Shown here piece after piece: positions 17,783-25,773 of a stretch of 64,000 bases of DNA. The first letter of the stretch is position 1. Each line of letters begins with the position of its first letter. The notes under the pieces were generated by a model, which was given only the letters and a program-made list of their open reading frames with translations, was not told the origin of the DNA and ran no database searches. The stretch spans positions 124,001 through 188,000 of the forward strand of contig MWCT01000005.1 of the NCBI GenBank assembly GCA_002070185.1, read 5' to 3'. Position numbers and translations under genes: made by a program. This stretch comes from a candidate division BRC1 bacterium ADurb.Bin183. Lineage in GTDB: Bacteria > Sumerlaeota > Sumerlaeia > MWCT01.

Positions 17783-19015
17783 ATGGAAAGCGCCCATTTG
17801 GAAAATAATATAACGCACAAAAAAAACGCCGCCAAAAACGTATTGGATTATACTTGGCGCATATTGCTGTTTTTTCTTATTTTTATCCCTGCCGTATTTA
17901 TTCAAAACAAACAGTTGAATATTATTAGAAAAAAACCGCGCATCTATCGCCAAAGCCTTTATCTGCCATCCGGTAAAAATATTCGACTTATTTCCATCGG
18001 GTATGACCGATTTATGGCTGATTTTATATGGCTCCGCGCCATTCAAGCATTTGGCGGACACTGGGAATCGGATAGAAATTATCAATCCATATACCACCTT
18101 TTCGATGTCATCACAGACCTTGACCCAGGTTTTATAGAGGCTTACACCTTCGGAAATCTTGTCATGGGCGATGAGGGCGGTCATCAAAGACTCGGTCTTG
18201 AGCTAATCAATAAAGGTATTATCAAAAACCCAACCAATTACCTACTACCTTACTGGGGCGGATATGCCGCCTTTTGGCAGATGGATGACCCTGTTCTGGC
18301 TAAATACTATTATACGCGAGCGCTCAAAGCGCGCGATGTCCCGAATTTCGTCTCGCGTATCTTGACCTATATGGAACTCAAATCCGGAAGATATCAAGTT
18401 GCTTTTGAAAAATACCTCCGTGATTGGCTTGAGGGAATTGACAATCAGGATGATATTGTTATTGGAATCGCATCCGAGCGCATCCTTGATGTTATTGATG
18501 AATGGCAGCGTTATATCATCACCCAAGCGGCAAAAAAATATGTCGTTGAAACCGGGAAAAACCCATCAGATATTGCAGATCTTGCAAAGGCGGGCGTCAT
18601 AGAGCCATATACCATGATTGACACTCAAATCTTGCTTGCAAAAATCCGACAATACAGCGCGCAACCGGGAAAGATGATGAATCATTACCAAGAAATTCTT
18701 GATGCCTGCATTCGGGAAAACGCGACCTCCCTGCCCAAACATCCGAGAGGGTTATGGTATTTTTTCAACCCATCGCTTAATCCGGAAAATACGGGATATG
18801 TTGTTGACATGGTTCGTTATCTGGAATCAATGCAAAACCTTCTCAGCGCTGTTCGGAAAAGGATTTGGACTTTTTACAAAGAAAAAGGTCGCCATCCGTA
18901 TGACCTCTCAGAAATTTATAAAGACTCATTTAAAATTCCCGAACCATTCGGCGGCAAGTGGATTTATTCGCCATATGACGGCGCATTTTATAGCTCTGTT
19001 ATGCCTGCATATTAA
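17783..19015 (+). CDS. membrane-anchored protein with TPR-like helices, unknown function
   Basis: A 410-residue protein I do not recognise by name. One hydrophobic segment near residues 28-46 (ILLFFLIFIPAVFIQ) looks like an N-terminal anchor, leaving the rest outside the cytoplasm. Residues about 80-240 contain helical pairs in TPR style (IEAYTFGNLVMGDEGGHQRL, LLPYWGGYAAFWQMDDPVLA, YYTRALKARDVPN). The C-terminal part holds an RHPYDLSEIYKDSFKIPEPFGGKW segment similar to short conserved ends in other bacterial TPR membrane proteins. It starts 12 bases after the ABC-2 permease, so it probably serves that exporter as an adaptor. The ribosome site is weak. Confidence 0.7.
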   Translation: MESAHLENNITHKKNAAKNVLDYTWRILLFFLIFIPAVFIQNKQLNIIRKKPRIYRQSLYLPSGKNIRLISIGYDRFMADFIWLRAIQAFGGHWESDRNYQSIYHLFDVITDLDPGFIEAYTFGNLVMGDEGGHQRLGLELINKGIIKNPTNYLLPYWGGYAAFWQMDDPVLAKYYYTRALKARDVPNFVSRILTYMELKSGRYQVAFEKYLRDWLEGIDNQDDIVIGIASERILDVIDEWQRYIITQAAKKYVVETGKNPSDIADLAKAGVIEPYTMIDTQILLAKIRQYSAQPGKMMNHYQEILDACIRENATSLPKHPRGLWYFFNPSLNPENTGYVVDMVRYLESMQNLLSAVRKRIWTFYKEKGRHPYDLSEIYKDSFKIPEPFGGKWIYSPYDGAFYSSVMPAY

Positions 19016-19017
19016 AC

Positions 19018-19635
19018 ATGCCTTCGATTAATTTTATATTGCAAACGATTTTAATTTCTCTTTCCGGTGTTATAGCGCCAGGTCCTGTGACTGCTGTAAC
19101 TTTGGGGAAGGGGAGCCGTTCGCCTCATGCGGGCGCAATCATTTCGCTGGGGCATGGACTTGTTGAATTCCCGCTCATGATAGTTTTATTCTTCGGTTTT
19201 GGCGCTATATTCAAACTGGCTTATGTTGAAACCGCCATAGCATTCATCGGAGGCATTCTGCTTTTGTTCATGGGAATAGGAATGCTGAAAGATATGAAAA
19301 CACCCGAAGTTGCGGCAAAGCCGGACAAACACTCTCCTTTGACCGCCGGCATTCTTTTAACCGCCGGCAATCCTTATTTCCTTTTATGGTGGGCAACGGT
19401 TGGTGTGGCATTCATCATGCAATCAACGGAATCTGGTTTATACGGTTTTCTTGTTTTTGCCATTGCGCATTGGTTGTGCGATTTTGTTTGGTTATATTTT
19501 CTATCAGCCTTATCATATAAAGGCGGACGTTTTTTTGGCAGAAGATTTCAACAAATAGTTTTTGGCGTCTGCGGCGTGATGCTTCTTTTTTTTGGAGGAA
19601 AATTCCTTTTTAATGCGGCGATTAAGATTATATGA
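19018..19635 (+). CDS. LysE family translocator
   Basis: A 205-residue inner-membrane protein with about six membrane segments, of the LysE/RhtB amino-acid exporter family. The early SLSGVIAPGPVTAVTLGKG motif, including the PGP turn, and the LTAGNPYFLLWW segment near residue 118 are typical of the family. Start and stop are close to both neighbours: 2 bases after the TPR-like gene and a 4-base overlap with the next gene. The amino acid exported cannot be told from the sequence. Confidence 0.85.
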   Translation: MPSINFILQTILISLSGVIAPGPVTAVTLGKGSRSPHAGAIISLGHGLVEFPLMIVLFFGFGAIFKLAYVETAIAFIGGILLLFMGIGMLKDMKTPEVAAKPDKHSPLTAGILLTAGNPYFLLWWATVGVAFIMQSTESGLYGFLVFAIAHWLCDFVWLYFLSALSYKGGRFFGRRFQQIVFGVCGVMLLFFGGKFLFNAAIKII

Positions 19636-20300
19636 ACAAGAAAATCGTTATACTTTCCGGCCCGAGTTGCGTTGGAAAAGGACCGCTGCGAGCGGCTCTT
19701 CGCCAGTATCATCCCGAAATTGCCTTTGCAGAACCGATTAATTGCCATAGCAGGCGCCCGCGGTTGAAAAAGGCAAGCGGAAATCTTGAAACACACGGCA
19801 TTGATTATTATTTTCTCCCGCGCGCAATGTTTTATCAGCTTGACCCGCAACGTTTTTTGACAATCGAAATTCGCTCAGAATATCAAGCGGTGGATTTGGC
19901 GCAGATAGAAAACCTCTTGACTCAAAACAACATCATTTTAATCGAGGCTTATCCGTCCGCCGCGTTCAAATTAAAACAATGGGCATTAGAAAAGTGGACT
20001 CCGGAAAAAGTCAAAGTTGTTATGGTTTTCCTTTCTCCTGTACCAATGGAAGAAGCAACATCAGAACATAAGATTTATGAACTCATGTATGCGAAACTGA
20101 TTCGCCGAGGTGAAGACGCACCTGAAAAAATCGCCGAACGCGCGCGTTCAGCATTTCAGGAAATCCAACATGCCCATTTATACGACCATATCATATTCAA
20201 CCCAATAGGGGAGGATGATATCACTGGATGGGGAGATCCCCTATCAGCAGATGCAAAAAATACGCTTGAACAATTTATCAAAATACTCAAAAATGATTAA
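19632..20300 (+). CDS. guanylate-kinase-like P-loop protein with altered Walker A
   Basis: A 222-residue P-loop protein resembling guanylate kinases. It starts with KIVILSGPSCVGKGPL, where GMP kinases have SGPSGxGKSSL. The final Ser/Thr of the Walker A motif, which helps hold the magnesium-phosphate, is Gly here. The HSRRPR segment near residue 38 matches the TTRxPR GMP-binding stretch of true guanylate kinases, and a lid-like region follows (LIRRGEDAPEKIAERARSAF). Either this is a diverged nucleotide kinase or a protein that kept only the binding fold. ATG overlaps the LysE stop by 4 bases, so they are coupled. Confidence 0.7.
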   Translation: MNKKIVILSGPSCVGKGPLRAALRQYHPEIAFAEPINCHSRRPRLKKASGNLETHGIDYYFLPRAMFYQLDPQRFLTIEIRSEYQAVDLAQIENLLTQNNIILIEAYPSAAFKLKQWALEKWTPEKVKVVMVFLSPVPMEEATSEHKIYELMYAKLIRRGEDAPEKIAERARSAFQEIQHAHLYDHIIFNPIGEDDITGWGDPLSADAKNTLEQFIKILKND

Positions 20301-20330
20301 AAAACGTTCCATTTTGCCCTTGCATTGAAT

Positions 20331-20336
20331 TTGACA
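20331..20336 (+). promoter_or_regulatory. perfect -35 box upstream of etfBA
   Basis: TTGACA at 20331-20336 lies 56 bases before the etfB start, in the 91-base gap after the kinase-like gene. No good -10 follows at 16-18 bases (best is CAGATT or AGATTT). It may be a promoter with a weak -10 or one needing an activator. Confidence 0.25.
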
Positions 20337-20391
20337 TGTGATTAGGAACAAACAGATTTTTTACATGACAATAAACGGTTGAGGTAAGTTT

Positions 20392-21183
20392 ATGAACATT
20401 GTCGTCTGCATCAAGCAGGTGCCCGATACCACAGAGGTGCGTATCAACCCCGAAACGGGAACCCTTATTCGCGATGGCGTGCCCAGCATCATCAATCCCT
20501 TTGATATGTATGCCATTGAAGAAGGGCTGCGATTGAAAGAGCGTTTTGGCGGAAAAGTAACTGTGCTCACGATGGGACCGCCTCAGGCAAAGGAAGCGCT
20601 CCGAGAAACAATTTCGCTTGGCGCGGATGAGGCGGCTCTTCTTTCCGACCGCGCCTTTGCCGGCTCAGACACATTGGCAACATCCTATTCTCTCTCTCGC
20701 GCCATTTCAAAACTGGGCGATGTTGATATTATCCTTTGCGGCAAACAGGCAAGCGATGGCGACACGGCTCAGGTTGGTCCCGGAATTGCTGAATGCCTTA
20801 ATATACCTTTTGTTGCCTTTGTAAAAAAAATTGAAAAGATTGAAAATGGAAACGCTCGAGTCGAGCGGATGATGGAATATGGATATGACATTATCGAATT
20901 GCCGTTGCCATGCGTCCTCACAGTTGTTAAAGAGATTAACGAACCGCGGCTTCCCTCCCTCAAAGGCAAAATGCGCGCGCGAAAATATGAGCCGATTCTT
21001 TTGAAGGCGGAGGATTTGGATGTTAAAGTGGAACGGCTGGGATTGACCGGCTCGCCTACGCAGGTTATTAAAGTGTTCACTCCCGAATTGCGCAGGGAAG
21101 GGGAAATGCTGGATGGCAAAGATCCCGATGACATTGCCTTGAAGTTAAAAGTCAAATTGAAGGAGGCTGGATTTGCTATATGA
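20392..21183 (+). CDS. etfB: electron transfer flavoprotein subunit beta
   Basis: A 263-residue EtfB. It pairs with EtfA to shuttle electrons between acyl-CoA or related dehydrogenases and other carriers. The start MNIVVCIKQVPDTTEV, INPFDMYAIEEGLRLKE near residue 34, and the nucleotide-binding GSDTLATSYSLSRAI and GKQASDGDTAQVGPGIAE segments are all typical. GAGGT precedes the ATG. The downstream etfA overlaps its stop by 4 bases. Whether the complex carries AMP or a second, bifurcating FAD in this subunit cannot be settled by eye. Confidence 0.96.
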   Translation: MNIVVCIKQVPDTTEVRINPETGTLIRDGVPSIINPFDMYAIEEGLRLKERFGGKVTVLTMGPPQAKEALRETISLGADEAALLSDRAFAGSDTLATSYSLSRAISKLGDVDIILCGKQASDGDTAQVGPGIAECLNIPFVAFVKKIEKIENGNARVERMMEYGYDIIELPLPCVLTVVKEINEPRLPSLKGKMRARKYEPILLKAEDLDVKVERLGLTGSPTQVIKVFTPELRREGEMLDGKDPDDIALKLKVKLKEAGFAI

Positions 21184-22373
21184 TAATCTACGTTGATCAG
21201 GAACAATGCACCGGTTGTCAGATTTGCCTGCCCTCCTGTCCTTTTGGGGCGATTGAATTGCAGGGCGATAAGGCGTTTATCATAGAAGAAAAATGCACCC
21301 TCTGCGGCGCATGCGTGGATGCCTGTCCCATGCAGGCAATAGTTCGAACAAAAGAAACAATTGTTGAACAAAAAATAATTGATATCGCCTCATATCGCGG
21401 CGTTTGGATATTCGCAGAACAGCGGCTAGGCAAAATCCAAAACGTAACATTTGAATTGCTGGGCGCTGGTCGCATCCTTGCCAATGAACGCAAACAGGAA
21501 CTATGCGCGGTGCTTTTAGGACATAATATCCGCGAGCAAGCTAAAGAGCTCCTTTTTTACGGCGCCGATAAAGTTTATGTGATTGACGACCCCATCCTTG
21601 AAAATTTTCAGGACGACCCATATTCAGAATGCGTTCAACATCTTGTCCGCGCATACAAACCTGAAATACTTCTCTGCGGCGCAACAAATATCGGACGCTC
21701 CTTCATTCCGCAGGTCGCGGTAAAATTGGAAACGGGTCTGACCGCTGATTGCACCGGTTTTGCAATTGATTCGGAAAAAGGAAACCTCCTCCAAACACGC
21801 CCCGCTTTTGGCGGCAACATCTTTGCCACTATTGCCACGATGCGCCATCGTCCGCAAATGGCAACAGTCCGACATAAAGTGATGAAACCTGCGGAACGGC
21901 TCGCTGCGCCGCATGGTGAAATCATCGAGGTCTCCATACCTGAAAAAGCAAAACAAGTCCGCACCAGATTTATCCAGCGTGTGGAAGAACTTGAAGAAAC
22001 CGTCAACCTTGCAGAAGCGGATATTATTGTTTCCGGCGGACGCGGGCTTGGCGATCCCAAAAATTTTGACTTCATACGTGCGCTCGCAAAGGCTCTGGGC
22101 GGCGCGGTCGGCTCTTCCCGCGCGGCGGTTGATGCCGGTTGGATTTCCTATTCTCATCAGGTCGGACAAACAGGCAAAACCGTCTGCCCAAAACTATACA
22201 TCGCCGTGGGAATATCAGGAGCAGTCCAGCATCTTGTTGGCATGAGATCTTCAGATACGATTGTTGCCATTAATAAAGACCCGGAAGCGCCCATCTTCAA
22301 AGTTGCCACATACGGCATTGTTGGCGACTTTAAAGAAATTGTGCCGGCTATGATTAAGCATTTCTCATCTTGA
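21180..22373 (+). CDS. etfA: electron transfer flavoprotein subunit alpha with N-terminal ferredoxin domain
   Basis: A 397-residue EtfA with an extra front domain. Residues 1-60 hold two ferredoxin motifs ([16 protein letters not shown] and [16 protein letters not shown]), enough for two [4Fe-4S] clusters. Residues from about 70 follow the EtfA N-terminal domain, and the C-terminal FAD domain contains [29 protein letters not shown] and [20 protein letters not shown]. Ferredoxin-fused EtfA occurs in anaerobes, including electron-bifurcating CarE of Acetobacterium. This suggests an exchange of electrons between NADH, ferredoxin and an acceptor dehydrogenase. No acyl-CoA dehydrogenase gene is next to it. 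Confidence 0.95.
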   Translation: MIIYVDQEQCTGCQICLPSCPFGAIELQGDKAFIIEEKCTLCGACVDACPMQAIVRTKETIVEQKIIDIASYRGVWIFAEQRLGKIQNVTFELLGAGRILANERKQELCAVLLGHNIREQAKELLFYGADKVYVIDDPILENFQDDPYSECVQHLVRAYKPEILLCGATNIGRSFIPQVAVKLETGLTADCTGFAIDSEKGNLLQTRPAFGGNIFATIATMRHRPQMATVRHKVMKPAERLAAPHGEIIEVSIPEKAKQVRTRFIQRVEELEETVNLAEADIIVSGGRGLGDPKNFDFIRALAKALGGAVGSSRAAVDAGWISYSHQVGQTGKTVCPKLYIAVGISGAVQHLVGMRSSDTIVAINKDPEAPIFKVATYGIVGDFKEIVPAMIKHFSS

Positions 22374-22433
22374 CGCCTTTTTTCAAAAAAATATATACCC
22401 TCAAAATATTTTATTGAATAAGGCGCTTAGTTA

Positions 22434-22799
22434 ATGAAAAGCAAAAAACCGCCCCGCATACTCATTCCCATTACGCTGGTTATTGTTGCGCTCCTCGGAT
22501 TGCTCCTGCTTGCCACAAACGATGTTAGCCTCTTTGTTAAAATTCTATATAGCCCTTACTCATTCCTTGTTCTTTTTCTTATGCTCGTTGAGTATCTTTT
22601 TTTAAAAGGGATGGACCGCTCAAAAGTTTATAAATTGGAAAATAAACGCCTGAAATTGAAACGTCAAAAGGATATCGCCTTGATGAAAAAAATCGAAACA
22701 CAAATCAGTGCTCTTGCAACATCTATAAACGATGAGACAAAACCTCAAGAAATTCAAAAGCGTCTCGATGCTGTATTAAAAAATCTGAAAAACCCCTAA
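22434..22799 (+). CDS. small membrane protein with two membrane segments and a coiled-coil tail
   Basis: A 121-residue protein I do not recognise. Two hydrophobic segments (residues about 9-26 and 36-58) are followed by a basic, heptad-like helix (KLENKRLKLKRQKDIALMKKI) that should form a cytoplasmic coiled coil. It lies 60 bases after etfA and 14 bases before the metX-metW fusion. The start is ATG; the upstream sequence is AT-rich without a clear ribosome site. Function unknown. Confidence 0.65.
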   Translation: MKSKKPPRILIPITLVIVALLGLLLLATNDVSLFVKILYSPYSFLVLFLMLVEYLFLKGMDRSKVYKLENKRLKLKRQKDIALMKKIETQISALATSINDETKPQEIQKRLDAVLKNLKNP

Positions 22800-22813
22800 A
22801 TATATCTTGCCCC

Positions 22814-24598
22814 GTGAGTGCAAATAAAATGCTGCCAACAAACTCAGTCGGTCTCGTCGAAACGAAAACATATTCACCGCAAGAACCATTCCATCTTGAA
22901 TGCGGGCGCACGCTCAAAAATGTTTGCGTCGCTTACGAAACTTATGGAACTTTAAACGCAGAGCGCAACAACGCCATCCTGGTTATTCATGCCCTCACGG
23001 GCGACGCCCATGCCGCCGGATTTCATTCACCCGGCGATAAAAAAACAGGATGGTGGGACTCCATGATAGGTCCCGGCAAGGCTTTTGATACAACGCATTA
23101 TTTTGTCATCTGTTCAAATAATCTCGGCGGGTGTATGGGCACAACAGGACCCGGCTCAATTAACCCGGATACCGGCAAACCGTATGGCATGGACTTTCCC
23201 CCTTTTACGATGACAGATATAGTTAATCTTCAAAAAAAACTCGTTGATTATCTCGGCATAACAAAACTGGTCACCGTCGTTGGCGGTTCTATGGGCGGAA
23301 TGCAAGTTCTTGAATGGAGCATCCAATATCCCGGAATGCTCCAGTCCGCAATTGTCATCGCCTCAACAGCGTATCTTGGAGCGCAGGCGCTTGCATTTGA
23401 TGTTGTGGGGCGCAATGCAATATTATCCGACCCGGAATGGGCGGGCGGCAATTATTATGGCGGCGAAGGTCCCACAAACGGGCTTGCCATTGCTCGAATG
23501 CTCGGACACATTACCTACCTTTCGATGGAGTCCATGAATAAAAAATTTGGACGCCTGCGCAATAAAAACGCCCGACCGGACGACCAATTTACCAATCAAT
23601 TTGAGGTGGGTTCCTATTTAAGTTATCAAGGGCAAAAATTCATCGCCCGATTTGACGCTAATTCTTATTTATATATCACGAACGCGATGGACAACTTTGA
23701 TTTGCCCGAACGGTATGGAACGCTTTCAAAGGCTTTTCGCAATGCCCATAACGTCAAATTCCTCGTCACATCAATCTCCTCTGACTGGCTTTTCCCATCG
23801 TTCCAATCTCAGGAAATCGTACAGGCATTGCGCGCCAATGATTGTGATGTCACATATTTTGAGATTCAATCACACTACGGTCATGACGCATTTCTTATAG
23901 AAACGGAAACCATGACTAAACTTATTTCTGCCTTCCTTTGGAGAATATCGGGGAAAACGACGGCAGTTGCCGAAGATAAAACCATTGAACAACTTCCAAA
24001 AGACCTTTTAATCCGACCCGATTATCGCGTTATCTACAATAAAATTAAAAAAGAATCCAAAGTGCTTGACCTTGGATGCGGCGATGGACGGCTGCTGCGC
24101 CTTCTGATGGAATTCAAACAAGTGCGCGGATTCGGAGTGGAGATTAATCCCGAACTTGTTATACGATGCGTGGAAATGGGCATCCCAGTTGTTCAAGCGG
24201 ATATTGACAAAGGTCTTTCCGAATATGCCGATAAAACCTTTGATTATGTGATTTTGAATCAGACGCTTCAAACCACTCATAACCCGGAAGGGGTTATGAA
24301 ACAAATGCTCCGCATCGGTCGCCGCGTTATTATCGGCTTTCCCAATTTCGGCAATTGGAAAATCCGACTCAAGATGCTTTTCAATGGCGCCATGCCTATC
24401 TCCGCCGCTCTACCCGACAAATGGTATGAAACACCCAATATCCACCTTTTCACTATGGCGGATTTCAGCAACATCTGCTCAAATCTGGGCGTCAGAATTC
24501 TCGATCGCTATTATCTGAAAAAGAAAAAAATATACAAAGGCGGCATTTTCCCCAATCTGTTTTCGGAAATTTGTATCTTTGAACTGGAAGGTTTTTAA
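22814..24598 (+). CDS. metX: MetX-MetW fusion: homoserine O-acetyltransferase joined to MetW
   Basis: A 594-residue two-domain protein of methionine synthesis. Residues 1 to about 375 are a MetX-type homoserine acyltransferase: nucleophile elbow VVGGSMGGMQVLEW near 155-168, Asp in SDWLFPS near 323 and His in SHYGHDAFLIE near 356. Residues from about 395 form MetW, a methyltransferase-fold partner (VLDLGCGDGRLLRLL near 417, VIIGFPNFGNWKIRLKML later). In Proteobacteria metX and metW are adjacent separate genes and MetW is needed for MetX activity; here they are one frame. GTG is used as start. nadA follows 12 bases downstream. Confidence 0.93.
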   Translation: MSANKMLPTNSVGLVETKTYSPQEPFHLECGRTLKNVCVAYETYGTLNAERNNAILVIHALTGDAHAAGFHSPGDKKTGWWDSMIGPGKAFDTTHYFVICSNNLGGCMGTTGPGSINPDTGKPYGMDFPPFTMTDIVNLQKKLVDYLGITKLVTVVGGSMGGMQVLEWSIQYPGMLQSAIVIASTAYLGAQALAFDVVGRNAILSDPEWAGGNYYGGEGPTNGLAIARMLGHITYLSMESMNKKFGRLRNKNARPDDQFTNQFEVGSYLSYQGQKFIARFDANSYLYITNAMDNFDLPERYGTLSKAFRNAHNVKFLVTSISSDWLFPSFQSQEIVQALRANDCDVTYFEIQSHYGHDAFLIETETMTKLISAFLWRISGKTTAVAEDKTIEQLPKDLLIRPDYRVIYNKIKKESKVLDLGCGDGRLLRLLMEFKQVRGFGVEINPELVIRCVEMGIPVVQADIDKGLSEYADKTFDYVILNQTLQTTHNPEGVMKQMLRIGRRVIIGFPNFGNWKIRLKMLFNGAMPISAALPDKWYETPNIHLFTMADFSNICSNLGVRILDRYYLKKKKIYKGGIFPNLFSEICIFELEGF

Positions 24599-24610
24599 GG
24601 CGGTGGGATT

Positions 24611-25699
24611 ATGATTGCAGAAGATAAATGGGTCGCGCTCCTTTTACCTCGCGAGATTCAAAATCTCTCCGATGAAGAATTGATTGATGGCATTAAGACC
24701 CTGAAAAATCAATGGGGCAAAAGATGCCAAATTCTGGCTCACCATTACCAACGCCAGTCAATTGTTGACATGGCTGACTTTGTCGGGGATTCCCTTGAAT
24801 TGGCGCATAAGACCAACGCCCTGCCCGAAACAGAATATATCGTTTTTTGCGGCGTGCAATTCATGGCAGAAATGGCAGCCGCATTATGCCGCTCAGACCA
24901 AAAAGTTATCACCCCCGCGCCCAACGCCCTCTGCCCTATGGCAAACATGGCAGATATGGCGCAGGTTTCCCGCGTTTGGGAGGCGATTGGACAACTGACG
25001 GATATCAAAAAGGCAATCCCTATTACCTATGTTAATTCCTTATCTGAGATAAAAGCCTTTTGCGGGGAAAACGGCGGACTTTGCTGCACATCATCCAACG
25101 CAAAAAACGTTGTGAAGTGGGCGCTTGAAAATGGAGAACGCATCCTTTTCCTCCCTGATGAAAACCTCGGCGTCAACACATGCCAAGCTTTGGGAATTCC
25201 CAAAGAAAACATAGTAATCTGGGACCCAACGCTTTCTGATGGAGGATGCAGCCAAGATGAGTTAAAAAAAGCAACTGCCATTCTCTGGAGAGGCTACTGC
25301 CACGTTCACACACACTTCACACTGCAACAGGTTAAACTGGCGCGGGAAAATTATCCCGGATGTTTGATTGTTGTCCACCCGGAATGCAACAGGGAAGTTG
25401 TTGAAGCCGCAGACGAATCCGGCTCCACATCCTTCATCATCAAATATGCGGCGGAAGCGCCATCCGGCTCTACCATAATTATCGGAACAGAGTTAAATCT
25501 TGTCAAACGGCTTGCCGCTATGCACAAAGATAAAACCATAGCGCCGCTTTCCGCATCAGTTTGTCCTGATATGGAGCGCGTAACCTTGCGAAGTCTTTAT
25601 TGGTCTTTGCTGAATCTTGGAAAAGTCAATCTTGTATCTCTGGACGAACCGATTGCGCGTTCAGCGCGCCTTGCCTTGGAACGCATGCTGAAAATATAA
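24611..25699 (+). CDS. nadA: quinolinate synthase
   Basis: A 362-residue NadA, which joins iminoaspartate and dihydroxyacetone phosphate to quinolinate in NAD synthesis. Cysteines that hold the [4Fe-4S] cluster are recognisable in VFCGVQFMAE near 84, around CPDMERVTLRSL near 317 and in the middle GGLCCTSSNAKNVV region. Other family segments are ILAHHYQRQSIVDMADFVGD and VHPECNREVVEAADESGST. ATG follows a GGCGGTGGG stretch. The next gene is on the opposite strand and ends in a minus-strand terminator. Confidence 0.97.
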   Translation: MIAEDKWVALLLPREIQNLSDEELIDGIKTLKNQWGKRCQILAHHYQRQSIVDMADFVGDSLELAHKTNALPETEYIVFCGVQFMAEMAAALCRSDQKVITPAPNALCPMANMADMAQVSRVWEAIGQLTDIKKAIPITYVNSLSEIKAFCGENGGLCCTSSNAKNVVKWALENGERILFLPDENLGVNTCQALGIPKENIVIWDPTLSDGGCSQDELKKATAILWRGYCHVHTHFTLQQVKLARENYPGCLIVVHPECNREVVEAADESGSTSFIIKYAAEAPSGSTIIIGTELNLVKRLAAMHKDKTIAPLSASVCPDMERVTLRSLYWSLLNLGKVNLVSLDEPIARSARLALERMLKI

Positions 25700-25719
25700 C
25701 ATATACATTTCCTGCGCTC

Positions 25720-25748
25720 AAAAAAAAAGGCGGATATTTCTATCCGCC
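25720..25748 (-). terminator. Rho-independent terminator of the secreted protein gene at 25774
   Basis: The perfect 8-bp stem GGCGGATA/TATCCGCC (25729-25736 with 25741-25748) has a 4-base loop. On the minus strand it is followed by a run of nine T (A-run at 25720-25728). It lies 26 bases beyond the stop of the secreted protein. On the plus strand no T-run follows, so it would not end nadA transcription well. Confidence 0.9.
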
Positions 25749-25773
25749 CTGTTTAAGTTGAGTATTGTTTTGC

